DNA of 51,259 nucleotides, taken from assembly GCA_034687125.1 (NCBI GenBank), contig JAQGBZ010000417.1:1-51259 (forward strand), written 5' to 3'. Made by a program: the position numbers and the translations under genes. Positions 24,835 through 39,600 of the stretch are shown here, one piece after another. This DNA comes from Neelides folsomi. Its lineage: Eukaryota; Arthropoda; Collembola; Neelipleona; Neelidae. Below the pieces are notes generated by a model that made no database searches, had not been told where the DNA came from, and was given only the letters and a program-made list of their open reading frames with translations. Every line of letters begins with the position of its first letter. The stretch's first letter is position 1.

Positions 24835-27358
24835 TCAGCAGTTGTAAACTTGCTCAAATGAAATCTGAAAACCAGCACGGGTAGAATTCTCATCCGAGTG
24901 GAAATGAAACTTCAGACTTGTTGCTTGAGGTTGGAATTTCACCGTCCCTAAAATCAATATCATATTTGGTCTTTTTAGAAGAATTGCAATAAATTGAGAT
25001 TAATCTTCATTAATCATTAATTAGGCGAAGTTCCCATACTGCATAGCTACTACCATAATGTATTCCTAACCATAAATATTAATTATTAGATATCATATAT
25101 CTAACAATAGAGTATATACAACTACATAAATATTAAAATTTCGTACTAACATATATGTACGTTCGTACTAATGTATGTATGTATAAAAATATAATTCAAT
25201 ATACAATTAAGGTTTATTAACTGAAGCATTAGAAAAATAAATAACATTGACTCACAAACAAAAGTTTTATTTCCACAAAGAAATCCGCATCCAGGTGTGT
25301 GGAAAAAATCCAAACAAGCGCCTCCTAACTCCGTTTCTATTGAATTGTCCAACTCGAATTTGATCGCTCTCATTTTGATTCCACAAATGTAGTTTGATTC
25401 CCTTTAAATTTACAGCCAATCGTCAAGTGTCAAAATGAATCATTTTGGTAAGTAAAAGTAAAGGGCTGCGTTGTGCATAACATAATTAATGGCAATGAAA
25501 ACACGTCTTTTACCTTATAAACTCATAAACGCAATCCATTTCACTCGGGTATGGCTTTGGATAATAGGGTGTATTGATTGTTCCTCTTTTTTCCGTAACT
25601 TGAGTGAAACACGGAGTTTCCTGAGCGTAGAACCCGGGAATTAAAGAGACCGGAGGATCCCAAAAGAGCCCATTGTTGCAGTCGGTTATGAGTGAATAAC
25701 TGATTCGGAAGTTTTTTCCTTCAGTGTAATTGTCAGAGCAAAAGAGGATACGAAAAGCTTCTGCTCCATTTTGAAAAGGATATTCATCTACGAATAATCC
25801 CCATATGTGTGTATAATTGTAATTAATAAAAATTCAAAATATGTAGAGTATCGTACATTAATTGAGAAACGATTAATTTATCCAGAGGAAACTTTTAATG
25901 GTTTTTTACATTTTCACATCTAATTTATATATTAAGGAATTAAGTTTTAAATGATGGCTTACAACTTTGCGAAACGATGTTACCACAAAATCTTGCTCCT
26001 CCTTCAGGGACGCAAGATTCGATTGAGATCCAGTCATTTGTGCAGAAACCATTCTCATCGCCCCCAGTAATTCTCAAATGATCGACTTAAGGGGTTGGGA
26101 GAAATGAGAAATTAGTCATTTTAATCCGAAGATTAAGATTATATGAAATTGGATTTGGTCTTACATGTAAACTTTACTCCACAGAAATCTGTCCTGTTTC
26201 TATAAATATCGTATATGCATTCTATTGTTGGGTCTTCGGTTGAATTTGGGTAAGATGGAGAAACTAACACGCCGGTTTCATTCATAAGCTTCATATGACA
26301 TTTCGAATCACCTGTCATTTTAATTAACAATTATAATTTAATCCATAGTCAGAATTTATTTTCGTGTAAACAGTTCTTTCAATTTCTATAATATAATACT
26401 ATTACATATTCCTAAAATTGTTTTCCTATACATGTACCTACCCAACATTGGGTTATATTATGTAGCTGTACGTAATAAACGTTTATTTCCAAATTTATAA
26501 ATTAATTAATTTCAACTTTCAATGAACAACATTTAAAATTTCATCCAAAAATTGTTCTTCTCAGAACATAAATTCAAAAAATGATGATAAATTATTATAA
26601 AATCATAACTTGTAATTTCATGAAACAATGTGGTAATAATGTAAGGATTTAATAAGTTTTATAAGAGAGACAAAAAATCTTCTATCTCCATATAGGGAAA
26701 TGATTGAAAAGGGATTCCGAACAAGTTTTGAATATCCAACAATAAATTTTGAAAATACCTATAGTCCTTAATTTCTACCGTCTGGATTTGATATGATTGG
26801 AAGGGAAAGGTATAATCTTGAATATTCAACGCTCATCATTTATCGATACGTGACTAGGTATGGCATAATGGAGACTTCAATAAAAACTTTTTAAAATTGT
26901 TCAACTTTTTTTCTCAGAAAGTTGAACACTAATAAATTATAACAATACAATTAGACGAGAGCCGTGTTAACTCTTCTTCATCGAAATAATTAGTTTTTAA
27001 AAACTTTTTCCTAAAAACTTCTAACATTATTTTTCACAACGGAAACAATCACCTTTGTTCCATTCAGTTTTTTCTTAGTATTTTATCAGAATTCCTATAT
27101 TTATCAAAGTTGCTTATTTTAAATATACAGTAGAATCTAAAAGTCTTTTAAATAAAAATTCAAAATTCACTAACATTTTGTTTCTCAGATTCAAAAGAAC
27201 CTTTAATAACTAAAATTATTAGTAATTAACAAACCTTTATTTTAAAATTGAGCGTTGGGGGTTGAAATGAAAATTAAGTTCTTACCGGTACTTAAAGTTC
27301 TGTGGAAGGAAATGATGATGAAAGAGAGGAAAGTCAAAACGAACACACCACGAGACAT
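24835..27358 (-). CDS. secreted two-CUB-domain protein (6 exons)
   Basis: Read on the minus strand, the exons are 27358-27286, 26311-26165, 26085-25963, 25787-25514, 25401-25256 and 24947-24835. All phases join to give about 291 residues. Residues 1-24 form a signal peptide (MSRGVFVLTFLSFIIISF). CUB1 covers about residues 29-151, from CHMKLMNETGVLVSPSYPN through CGVKF and FCTNDWISI to FRISYSLITDC. CUB2 covers about 174-291, from CFTQVTEKRGTINTPYYPK through CGIKMRAIKFEL and FLCGNKTF to FQISFEQVYNC. Each unit has the usual CUB cysteines, the (S/T)PxYP turn and the CG motif. CUB domains are extracellular beta-sandwiches that bind proteins, sugars or calcium. No protease or other catalytic domain is attached, so the partner is unknown. 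Arthropods carry many such small CUB proteins. Several N-glycosylation sequons (NET, NST, NRT, NYT) are visible. Confidence 0.88.
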
Positions 27359-30300
27359 AATTAAGTCAAGTCCGAGAGAAGAAATGAAGGAACTTTGATG
27401 GAAATGAAATTCCGAAGGATCAAAATATTTAACTTCCCTTCGGCTGACTTTTAATAATTTCCACTGCCCTCCAACCCACACCACTTGACATGACCACAAC
27501 GGGTTCAACTCTCCGACTGACGATCAACCTCTCGACAGAGGCGGAGGGATGAAAGGGGAAAGAACATTTTCTCAGGCTCACCTCCTCTGGCAATTCAATT
27601 ACCTTCTCGTACTATTACAATGTAGGGCAGGAGAGTCTTAAGATTCATCGTCTGAAACAAAGTCTAATCTTAATTCCTCATTTAACTCTCACATTCACAT
27701 TTATTGTTCATTTCCTTCAACTTTTGTACAAAATTCAGCTCATAAATGATAGCCACTCATGTGTATGCATTTAGGTTCAATAAAAATGGGCAATGAAGTA
27801 ATAAGTAAAGGTTTCAAATGTTTCATAAAGTTCATAATGATAATTTCCGAACCTAAAAGGTTATGAAAGCTAATTTACAAACATTCTGGAACTTTAAACA
27901 TGAACTATGGCGTCCTTTAAAATCAACATTAATTATTTAATGGTAAATATTTCATCTTACAATATTACTAAAAATATGAAGGTTATAAGCTCGTATTTCC
28001 AAACTGCCTATCTCAATTAAACTTTGGTTATGGGGATAAAATCCGTTGAAATTTCTCACCTATAAGAGGAAGGAAATGGTCATATTTCAAATCAAACGAT
28101 TTTAAATGACAGATTCACTAATTTTAATCGAGTTCCTAACGTGTTTCTGTAGTTAAATACGTAATTCTATTCAATTCGAACAAAGATATGCAAATGTAAT
28201 AGAATTTAGAATTCATTTAATATGTTGACAAATTTTCTTTGAGTCAACAAGAAGTTTGTTAATAAACAATTTACCATTCATTGGCATAATTAATTATCAA
28301 AATGTGTTGAATTTAATTAATTTTGCATAATTGCGCAAATTGGCTTAAAATGTTCAAGTTTAATCAAACATATTTGTTAATGGTCTAGTAGACTTGTACA
28401 TATACAATATACTTAATAGTCTATAAATATGAGCAATAAGGAACATATCACGTTTTGTAGTGTTTTAATTTGGAAATTAACTACCAACTATGTTGATTAC
28501 CTTTGTGTAAATTAATGAATCTTTAGGACTTAAGTTTTATTAATAGATATTTATACGATAAAAGTACATTAAAAGGAATAAATATCATACATATACTCAA
28601 TTATATATTTTAACATGTAATAATGTATATATGACTATGGGTATGTACTGCTACATGTACAGTGTGTTATGTGTGTCTGACATGTTCATATGAATATTCG
28701 AAATTATGAAATTATTCGTACACGAGTATATTAAAATTTTAAGAATTATGCAAATACTCCAAAAATTGAAATGAAAAATTATTAGCATTTAAGAAGAAAT
28801 GAGTTTGGTAACCCATTTTACGCTGATGTATCCATAAATGATGGATACATAAATGAAAAAAAGAACTGTTTTATGTACATACATAAAGAGATACATATTT
28901 TCGTTATATAATATTATTCTACGAATCCTCTTAGTTTCGTTTTCTAACCCATATATTATTACTTATTGAGTATGGCAGGTTGTTTCCAGATAAAATTTTC
29001 TTCCTCTCACACCTTGATGTCTCCATTGATAATTCAAGTCATTGTTAACGAAAGTCTGCCATTCGGGTTCAACCATTCATTTACATCCTACATAGGTACT
29101 TTATTTATTAGAACACATGAGGTGTGTGTAGGTGCTTTCGACACGACTGGTTTTATTACATCTCACCTTAACTCCCACAGTTACACATTTAAGTAAAATC
29201 CAATGCCTTTGAATGACAAGACAGATAGACACCAAGATGAATATATTTAATATACATACATACTACATAAGTATATGGTAGTATGCATTTGATAGAACAT
29301 TATGAATCTTTAGAAAAATTAGTATATAACAATTACAAGCGTAATAATAACTAAAATTAAGTCTATATACTGATAATACTACTATATCTTTTATGTATTT
29401 CATTTGTATCTATTATGTACCTACTAATAGTTATTAATATATATTATTGGGTTCATTTGGTTAATATTAACGCAATAACTATTTGTAGAACCATTCATAG
29501 AGCAGAATAATAACTATATGTTATACTCTATGATAAAGGTAGGTTTTTCATATATCACCTATATTTGCATGATAAAAGATGTTAAATTGAAAAAAACCAA
29601 TTGGATCCGATATTTACTTATTAGTTACCTAAAATATCAAAATGACCGATCATGGTAATGCAATTTAATTTTTTTTACTGTTATTGCTCACTCATTAGTC
29701 ATGAAAACATGTTTTCAATAAGAATTGGAGTCAATTGCCCATTAAGCTCAACTTTGCTCTCAGACAAGTAAACAGCCTCTGGTGCCGCTTTGGGCAAGAG
29801 GAAAAAACATTGAAATGCAACGAAGTTTGCCTTACTGGGAACACGAAAGTAATAGACGTGGAAGTCAATGCATTGGAGTACATTATTATTACACATTTTC
29901 TCATAAATTATTTGGTAATTAAACGCGTTTGAAGCTTATAAAGAGAATGAGGAAAGGAAGTGATCACACACTTATGCAATGAATGTAAAGATCTGTACAT
30001 ATTTATAACTACCTACTTTACTATTTATGTATTTAATATATATCTAAAAGCATTGTGAAGGTGACCGGCTCCTGAAGATCAAAGGATCAATTGAGTAGGA
30101 GGAATCTTAATTGCTCGAGGTGTTAAAGAGATAAAAGAAACAGGAAAGCCGGGCAAACCTCGAGGTTCTCGGAAGGTTGACTCTTTGGACAAATGGACTT
30201 CAACCCAAGGTGCTCACTCTCTCAGTCACCAGTGCTCTAATAATAATTCAAACATTTATCCATATGATTCCGGATATAGTCAAGTGGTATTTGAAGGACT

Positions 30301-31559
30301 CAATATGGTCCCATATAATATAGTACCATATAGACCAATTTACTTACTTATTCCAATTTACTCATGGTGATACCTGCTGTAACTTATATTTGGCCCACAA
30401 CTTTCACAAAGATAGGATTTTGGGAGTATTTTGAAAGGGACCTGCATAGAAAAGGTCAAGGGACGGGAAATAATATATACAACATGAAGGTTATTATTCC
30501 TAAGGCTCACAATATGTCACTTTACCCTAAATGTTCATCAAATATGATAAATGAACTCCAGAACTAAATAAAGAATTTCTGCATTGTAATCCACCTCGAC
30601 CGTATTGACACTTGTATCAACTTGTATTATTATTATTCTCTATGTCCACCTAAAATAGGGTTAAGCTGGAGCCCTTACAATAAAACTCGTTTCTCGATCC
30701 TTTCCCTTTTCTCTCATCTGTCTTCATTAACACAGATTGATTTGATTCAAAAAATTCGCTCTTGTGGAAATCCAGACAAAGAAAGGATTCTTTTCTGACC
30801 ATTTTGACTCATTTTATTGTCATATACTCATAAAAGCAAGTATTCTGCAGATTATATCTAATGTATAAAAGTAAAGGCATTTAAATGCACTTGGAATTCT
30901 ACGTACTTGCATACTTGCACTTAAGTATAGTGTATCTTATCTATGAACCAACTACTCCATGGTATTCTTGAGACATGTGTTTCAAATGTAAAATACTCTC
31001 TCTATATATATTTTACATTGTACATACATACATATAGTGCATACATGCATTCATGCATACCTACCTGTATATATAATTATATTATAATGCACATTGCATC
31101 CACAAATCATTAAAGTATATTTGGTGTAATGTTACCACAATAGAGAAATATCTGATGTATTGCATTTATTGCGCATCAATGAATACAATATAATAATATA
31201 TTTGTAGTGTAAATATTGTATTGGTAAATAATAAACTAACTATTAAAATATATACAGGACCAATCTTGTTAGTTTCTTCTACTGTTCAGATACATATGGT
31301 ATCATCCATTATGATTTTATCACTTTACAAACTGCTTGATGCATCTCTCGAATTAATAATAAAAAAACAAGACTTGATTGTTAATTGTTTGATAGAAGCC
31401 AAACTCATCTGTTATCTTCACACTGTTTCATCTTTGCACAATCCTTCTAAAGTTGGTTCGTAGTTAAGGCACCATTGGAGGGCTAGTTTAGTGAGTAAGA
31501 AAATTAGAAATTTAGCAATTGGAGTCCTGTCAATAACATCTTTGTCTCAATATTATTTA
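27359..31559. other. intergenic region between divergent CUB and bestrophin genes
   Basis: The two genes point away from each other, so promoters for both may lie here. The segment 27359-27660 just upstream of the CUB start is GC-richer and is the likely minus-strand promoter and 5' untranslated region. A compact open island lies at 29700-29930 (see separate entry), a 10-bp perfect hairpin at 28826-28850, and TACA/TGCATA tracts near 31019-31066. Otherwise I see nothing. Confidence 0.4.
29699..29896 (-). other. short open, GC-richer island, possible exon or gene fragment
   Basis: On the minus strand 65 codons are open with coding-like text (CIDFHVYYFRVPSKANFV, then PEAVYLSESKVELNGQL). The plus strand is also open over nearly the same span. 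Composition is above the local background. I found no convincing acceptor and donor pair and no family match. It could be a relic of a transposon or gene, a conserved non-coding element, or chance. Confidence 0.25.
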
Positions 31560-31821
31560 TTAGGAATTTGAATGGGAGTTGGTAGAATTCTAGGTATTTT
31601 CCAACTTGGACGGGGCCAACAACTTGGTCAGATCGGGGAAGGAGGCGTAATTGAAATATTTGAAATATTAATAATAACCGAGTGTTAAAAAAGGGGAGTG
31701 AGTAATGTGGTTAGTGTTGTAAATGAGCTGGAAAGGGCTCCTTGGGTGATTCCTTGGAGGAAGGAGGAGGCAGCAGGTGGACGGATTGTTCATATACCCT
31801 CAACCACCATCCCACTTGGAG
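31560..31821 (+). promoter_or_regulatory. probable promoter and 5' non-coding exon of bestrophin
   Basis: A GC-richer block ends in a strong donor (CTTGGAG|GTAAGT after 31821). The first coding exon of bestrophin begins with an acceptor (TTTTTCAG, ending at 33596), so an upstream non-coding exon is required, and this is the best donor on the same strand in the preceding kilobases. A frame is open across it but looks unrelated to bestrophin. The transcription start was not located. Confidence 0.4.
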
Positions 31822-33596
31822 GTAAGTTGATCAGAGTCTTGTCGAACCCCGCAGAGGCTCGTCCGTCTCTCGCTCGCCCCACGGCAGGGGAATTGATATT
31901 TTATTCTCGCCTCCTTTTTTGAGACTTAAAGGAACGTCCTTGTCTCTTCCACACTCTTTCTCACTCTCATTAGCGGTACTCCACTTTTTCCTCGTCCTCA
32001 TATCAAATTGAGACGGAAATCATCGAGTGATTCCAATTTCCCCTTTTATCTCCTCATTAGGAAAGGAGTGGGGGAAAGAATCCTCTTATCGCTTACCCAC
32101 TCACTCAATTCACTCTCAAAAACTCTTAATTATCTCCCTCCGATCCATGTGATTTCTCTCATTTTTACAACTCTTCATTGGAGCCCATTTCTATCACCGC
32201 ATGCTTATGTAAAGTGATTCATAATCTTCCAAGGAGCAACTGAATGGAAACATTGGACTTCAATGTGCATCTTGTCCATTTGTTGGGCTTGACTTCATGT
32301 TCCTCGACATTTCACTCAACCTTAGAAAAATAAAAATAAATGCAACACGTGAATGTGGGATAATAACCAATTGATTTTTCAACGTGCTTTGTGCCCTACT
32401 TGTCCATTAAATAAAACATTTTCACTCCTTCTTCCTACAAGGTAGAGAATCACTTTACTTATCATAATTAGTTACCTGTCTAACTTAATAGCTATAAATA
32501 TTTTAACTTTTAGTTGATCTCTAATTCCTTTATTATATTGGATTATTGTAAAATCCTAATAATTGGTTAATTTTTACATGATATTCAAAATATTTTGTCT
32601 TCTTTATTGGCTTAACTTGGGAGCATAACAAACTAACATTGCAAAATTATGTATGTATTATATGTACATAATATATACCTACTATACATCCATATTTAGG
32701 TTACTTTTAAACTTAATGTTCAAATGAATGGAGTAAATTATAATATTTACTAATAAGTGGAGTTCAATAATGTCTCATGTGCTTATATACAGCGTACATA
32801 TTGTACATATTAACATACATTATATAGGTTATTAAAATACAATGTATGATATTATTAGGTGACATAAGTGTAAAGTGTACGATCTGTATTATCATACAGA
32901 TCCATATCCATGTTATGTAGGTAGTAAAATTAACGAGATAAATATTGTAAGCATAGTAAATAATGAGCCCAGTATATTGTCACTTAATTATTTGTTTAAT
33001 ATGACATTGTCAATTTTACAATCAATATGTACACATATCCACCAACATACACATAAATACCTATATGTAATGTATGTATGGCATTTAGTTTTATATAAAT
33101 ACGTAGTTATGTTCATACATATATTTAGGTGTATGAACAATTCCGTTGTTTCTTCGTGTAATATCTAATTGATAGGTGCAGTTATTGTGTAAATAATATG
33201 TTTGGCCTGCTATTGATATTTGGGCATATGTTTTGAAAATGGTTGAGTTTACTTTTTCAAATGACAGTGTGCCAGTGTATTTGGGACTTCATAATTCTAG
33301 AACAAATTTTTATGTACTCTCTTGCTTACATTAAATTCTCATGAAGTTCTAATAAAGTTTAACTATGTATTTACGATGAGTGTTACATGTTTAAGATTCA
33401 AACATGTATAAACAAATACTTTAACGTGCATTCGCGTCATGTCATGACACAAAAATATGTAGTGACCAAAAAACATCTTTAATAGTGTCAAAGATTAATA
33501 TTGCTAAACTATTGAAATTTCGGAGCAGAAATGTAAAAAACAAATTTAACGCATAATGTAGTTTATTGTCAACTTAAATATTTATGTATTTTTCAG

Positions 33597-33680
33597 ATTT
33601 AATCAATTTGCCTTCAACTTTAAATAAATTGTTGAAGCATTTTGAATTCTTCTCGAAGAAAGGTTTGAAGCAGAGCCAGA
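33597..33680 (+). other. 5' untranslated part of bestrophin coding exon 1
   Basis: The exon begins after the acceptor TTTTTCAG at 33596 and runs to the bestrophin ATG at 33681. The start is set by family similarity ([11 protein letters not shown]). Confidence 0.6.
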
Positions 33681-36600
33681 ATGACAGTTTCCTACACAGG
33701 TGATGTGGCAAATGGAAGCAGCTTCGGCTGCTTCTGGAAAATTCTGTTCAGGTGAGAGATCTGCTCTTTATTTTAATTTCTTAATTAAATAGTATTTTTA
33801 GATTTTATTTTAAATTGATGTTTTAACGAATCTTGATAAAATCCCATCACCCTTGAACCATTCATTTTTATCCTTTTTATCATGGAATCAAGTCTCGAAC
33901 ATCAATTCACCATCTCAAATTGTTCATCCACAAATGTCATGTACAAAAACCAGTACTTTGTTCATACTCATCTTACATACTAACATATAGGAATAAAACG
34001 CATCATAAAAATCCCTGCAAACGGTTTCTGCTTCCTCGGGTAAAAGCATTTGAGCGAATGTATCTTACATATGGAGATATACGAAAAGTTCATGTAAAGT
34101 TGTCAGTTTATTCAGTTTACTCTGTTGCATGTACGTTGTTCAACATACTTGGGTGGTTGAACAAGAATGTGTATGAACTGGTATTCATTCAATCACATTT
34201 GATGGATGAAGTCCATTTAACTTATTAAACCTTATTTAATGCATCCTATGGAGAGAACGTATTTATTAACGGTCCATTTCAAGGTGCATTGTTGTTTGAG
34301 TCGAAGTTGAGCTAAGGATTGTGAATGAAAGAAGCCCCTCGTTTCAACCCAGCTTTCTCATCGAGACCTCTCATAATTAAAACTCTCACTAGTGGAGCAT
34401 TTATCTGAAGTAAAGTAGGGTGGTGATACATATGTGAAGGTGAAGAACACACCTGCCGTTCAATTCCACCCAAATCCTCGCCACACAGTGGATGTCTATT
34501 TAGAGAGGAGAGAAATCAAGTTTCGGCTCATTTGATTCACCTCGTTTTCCAATACTCCTATCTAACCTTCAGATTTATTATCAAAAGTCCTTTCGTCTTC
34601 ACCCAAAGAAGACGTCGTTGAGATTGAAAGAAAACCTTTTTTCATTTCCCTGACTTATTAACCACCACGCAAGAACCACTTTGCTCTTCTTTAAAGTTCT
34701 TTACACTCAACGAGATGCAGTTTGGGTTAAAACTGGTGCCATGTTTTTCATTAAAGTCCCTTGATTCTACAACTTACCATTCGATTATTTTTCTAACAAA
34801 GGTTGATTTCCCTTACATTTATAAAAAGACATTTTTATAATTTTTATAATAGTATAGGTAGATATTTACAAAAAGGTATATGCATAAGGTATATATGTAT
34901 AGTGAATATTGTTTTATATTTTTATCATTGGTGTACAATTTATTTAAATAAATACTTAGAAATGCTTCATTTGTTAGTGACTTTTATAATTTATAATATA
35001 TTTCATCAAAATATACTATTTTTTGCGATAAATGAATTAAACTTTCGATTGGTTTCACAAAAATATTTCTTTATAGTCTTATTTTTTAATACAAACAGTT
35101 AATATAGGAATTTAAATGGAAAGTAAATGTTTTTTAAGAAAAAACTGCATATTAGTGTATGAACATTCATTACATTATAATTATTGTGAAACAAATAAAA
35201 TTTAATAAAAATAAAATAATTTTATAGCTATTTTAATTTGTCATTTTTTTCGCTGAACTGGTGAGTCATCGAGTTCATTCAACGATTCTCGCTATAATTT
35301 TAATTTTTTCTTGGAAAATCAGTTGCTCCTATAGGAATTATTATGCACGATCTATTTATTTGTAGGTATATAATATTTATAATGCCCAAATAAATATACA
35401 GATACCTGACATGTATAGATTTATCATACAATACATGAGAAATAAGTAAAAGGTCCATGTGGTTTTGAGAAATTATGAGAATGAGAAATACTCCTTTTCA
35501 TTTAGAGTATTTATTGCGAAGTGAATAAGCGAATTACAGATAGGACATTGGCCTTCAACAGTCTCCTCACATTTTTTATTCACACGGAGATGCTTGTTGG
35601 CCCTTTGGCAACTCATATATAATTATGATTTCGATGAGAGATAATGAGTTTGATGAAGAGCAACTATTTACAATTACTTACTCGAACTGCTTCTCATTTC
35701 CCATCAACGTTTCATATCCTCATATTTGTTATTTCTTTAATTCCTCGCTAACAGTTTTCTAAAGGGTCATTTTTACAGTACAACTTACACTCGTTTGAGC
35801 CAGATGAAAGTTTACACATGAAATCCTTTCAAGTTCTCTCGTTGAATAATGGAATTTGCATTCATGTCAGCTGGATCACATCTCTGGACTCATTTTTTCT
35901 TAGCAATTATAAGTCATTAAAATGCTTTCTAATTTTTTAAAAGTTTTACTTTTAAAGATTGAACAAAAAAGGGAAATTAATTCTTAATCAGCCTTCATAT
36001 AATTGATCCAATTCCATTGTTGATGAGTAAACATTATTAATTAATAAACAGTAAGTTAAACAAATTGATCCCGGCGCTCTATATTATATTCATTTTAGAT
36101 GGCCGTGAGTGAGTTTGCAATGTTGACTATAAGAATATTTATAGCACCGATGGGATCGACTATGATTAGACGAGGAGGAATGAAACAATTATTAATTAAT
36201 TTGAGCTATGAAGATGTTGAATAGAGTGAAATTATTTTGAGTGGCATCATCAGGCGCCTTGGAGGCGATTAAGCCATCCGCACATTTCCTTCTGTGACGT
36301 CGAAGAAGAGATGTGACTGCATTGATTGATTGAGTGATCGAGTTCTTCCACATTATTTCCTTCTCGGTCTTCTTTGGTGAGGAGAGAGACGGGAAGTAAA
36401 TGGAACGATGGAAAGGAATGTTAAATGAATTGTGGTTATTAAAATTATTAACTATTAAATGCTCTCTTTTTCATATCATATGTCCTAAGACTTGACCTAA
36501 TCGTTCTGGAATTCAATGAAGGCTTCTTTTCAATTACATCTTACATGTAGAAAAATAGTTTGACAGGTTTCCTTTTTCTTCCCCATCTAGGTCAAATCAT

Positions 36601-39600
36601 CTATTCATCTTAAATCCTTGACTTTTACGAGTCCATTTCATCGCGAGTGTTAATTAATACTTACTTGAAATTAATAGCGTATATGATTGCTTTGCATTTG
36701 ATAAACTTATTTTAATTGGCGGACTTTGCATATTTTGATCGAATTTTCTAATCGTGATGGCATGAACGATTTGTGACATTATTTTTTAAGTCAATGGGTC
36801 ATCATCCTTGTTGTAAACAAATTTGCTTACGGAAGTACGAAAATGAACATCGCGTGTATACAATTTATATTATATTACATCTTAAGCATACATTAATCTA
36901 CTTTAACTTCCATTGTTAGTGAAACTATGTAGATTGGCAAAAATTATTCATTGTAGGAAAGGGTTGATGTATACACTCAAAACACGCTTTGCAAATCCGC
37001 ATTCCAACATTAACTTTTCCGTCGCTTCCTGTTCAATCTTTGTCTTTTTCATTTATTGGCAGCTTCTCTGGATAATTTCACTCCAAATTGGCACCCAAAA
37101 ACAGACATGACTTCTTGTCTGTCATTTTCTTCCAAATTGGCATCCACTCTCTCATGAATTGCATCTCAAACCCAAAGTCTCAATCTAAAATGATTTTGCT
37201 TAAATTATGATTAATAAGCATTAATATCGCAATCATTCGACGATTTTAAAAATATTATGCAGTGCATCCAAAATTAACAAAATATTGTTGACATTGAATT
37301 GCTAATTTTTCAATTTATCTTTGAATTAGGTGGAAAGCGAGTGTGTACAAATTGATTTGGAGAGAACTCATTGTTTACCTCTTGCTCTACTTCTCCATTA
37401 ATATGGCCTATCGAAAGTGTATGACGGAGTCTCAAAGAGAGTAAGACTTTTTTCATTTAATCAAAACTAATATATTTTATAATGGAATAACGTCGCTAAT
37501 TGAACTTGAATAACAACCACTGTGGTCATATAATGTCTTTTCTTCATTGAGTTGTCAAATAAATGAAAAAGATTATAACCTGTGGAAAATTTACAATTTC
37601 GATGTTCAGTTTTCTTCGTGTTCAATGACGATAAAATTTAAATGACTGTATAAAACCCCCTTATTTAACCATTTATTTAGAATAAACAAGTAATGAAACT
37701 ACTTACATTCCACTTACTAATAAACTAATCATCCATGAGTTGGTTAATATTCACAATTTTTTTTGGTATTTTTTTTAGTAACTTCGAGAAGGTGAAGGTT
37801 TATTGTAGCAAGCAGATCGAGAGCATTCCAATGTCATTCGTGTTGGGATTTTATGTGAGCTTAATTGTTAAACGATGGTGGGATCAATATTGGATTCTCC
37901 CGCTTCCAGATTCCTTAGCTCTCTACATAAGTGCATCTATAAACGGCCAAGTGAGCTCATTTTCATTTTTATAATTAATGCAGAATTCAAAGCTTACAAT
38001 TAATTACATAAATGTAAATGTGCATACATAGAGTACACACATGTGTGGATTACATTTATTCATATGGAATCTTGAATTATGTATGTATGGTAAAATAAGA
38101 TTTAATGCAGGTTGAGATTTAACAATTAATCAAAAGGAAAAACAATCTTTTTGTTTTATTGAAGATCGGCAATTATACATTCAAGTTATTTTTATAAAAT
38201 TAATTAAGTATTATATAATATAAATATGTATTTTTTATTCCCATGAATGATTCGCAGTCAATTAACAAAAAAGCTTGTCCTTGGATCATTTAAGCAATTT
38301 GTTTGGATCTCAAGCTTTTGCCATGGCTCATTTCAATGTTTCACCCGAAAGTGTAAAATAATAATAAACGTGAATAATGCATAAGTAGAATAATCATCGT
38401 GATGGCAAGGCTTGTTAAATGAACAAAAATGAAAATCTGGGAAATGTGACACAATATTCTTTTATATCGATAAGATTGGGAACAATCGAGACAACGCTAT
38501 CTTCTATTTCGTGTCATTCGCCCTACAAATTTGCATTATTGATGTAAATTGAGCATAAAACACATTATCTAAATATTTTCCCTATTGAAAGTGAAATTTC
38601 TGAAAGTATTGGCCCTTTCCCGTCTTATATGATCAAGGATTTGTAATTTTAAAGTGAAGCAAAAAGCAATGTAGAATGGCTCCTTACTTTTACCCGAGTT
38701 ATCTGTATTTGGAAAACAGGCGAATCAACAACGAAACACTTAAATATAGTAGGTATAGTATTAGTATGTATGTAGAGTATGGTACTCTAGGTATATTGTA
38801 CAATTGTATTGTATAAGTGTATACAATATAATGTATAACATTTCTTATAATATAACTAAAGGTACAGGTACACTAATCTTAGTTTTAATCATCCAAAGAA
38901 AGGTTCAAAATTATCAGTATAATTCATATCTTCCATACGTTAAGTACATATTAGTACCCGTATAGTATGTATTGCAGCAAGGCATCGATGTCGGCACATA
39001 TCCAGATTGATTTTAATTATAGAAATGATCCTTAAAGATTTTGACATGATTAGAAGCTATTTTTAGAGATTCTGCAACGCAATAAATAAAAAAAGATTTT
39101 TTATAGTTGGTGTGCGTGTTTAGTTATTTCTAATGGAATCTAAAATATTTACATACCAACTGGATATCGACATATTCTCATTATTGTACGTAGTACATAC
39201 TGATATATCAATTAAAGTACTTTAGCAATTTCAAATTTATATGCATTGGAATTGAAATACAAAATCTAGAAAAAAAGGTTTTGTTCCAAAAGAAAGGATG
39301 AAGAGAAAAGTGAAGGTTTGGCGTAGAACTGAAGAAGAGCGAATTTTTTGAAAGTCATGGACGAATAAAACATCTATTGAATAGATTTACGTATATATGC
39401 GAAAGCTAATTATTAAAGTGAGTATATTACGTGCAACCAGCATTGTAAAATTCTCGATACTTGGTGTATTCTCGATGAACGTCAGTTTATTAAACATATT
39501 CTTGATATTTATCCTCCGTCATTCATTTCTTGCTTCTTCCTTTCTGCCGAATTGACTCGAGATGAAAAATTTCAATGATGTTGAGAAGTTGAGATAAAGA

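Noticed and set aside
31698..31922. Open frame ending near 31.9 kb as a separate protein
   Set aside because: It lacks a proper ATG at its start and looks unrelated to any family. The strong donor inside it fits a 5' non-coding exon of bestrophin better.
38774..38836. AT-rich imperfect hairpins in bestrophin intron 3
   Set aside because: Arms are short and made of TATA/TACA repeats, which produce such pairing by chance in this genome.
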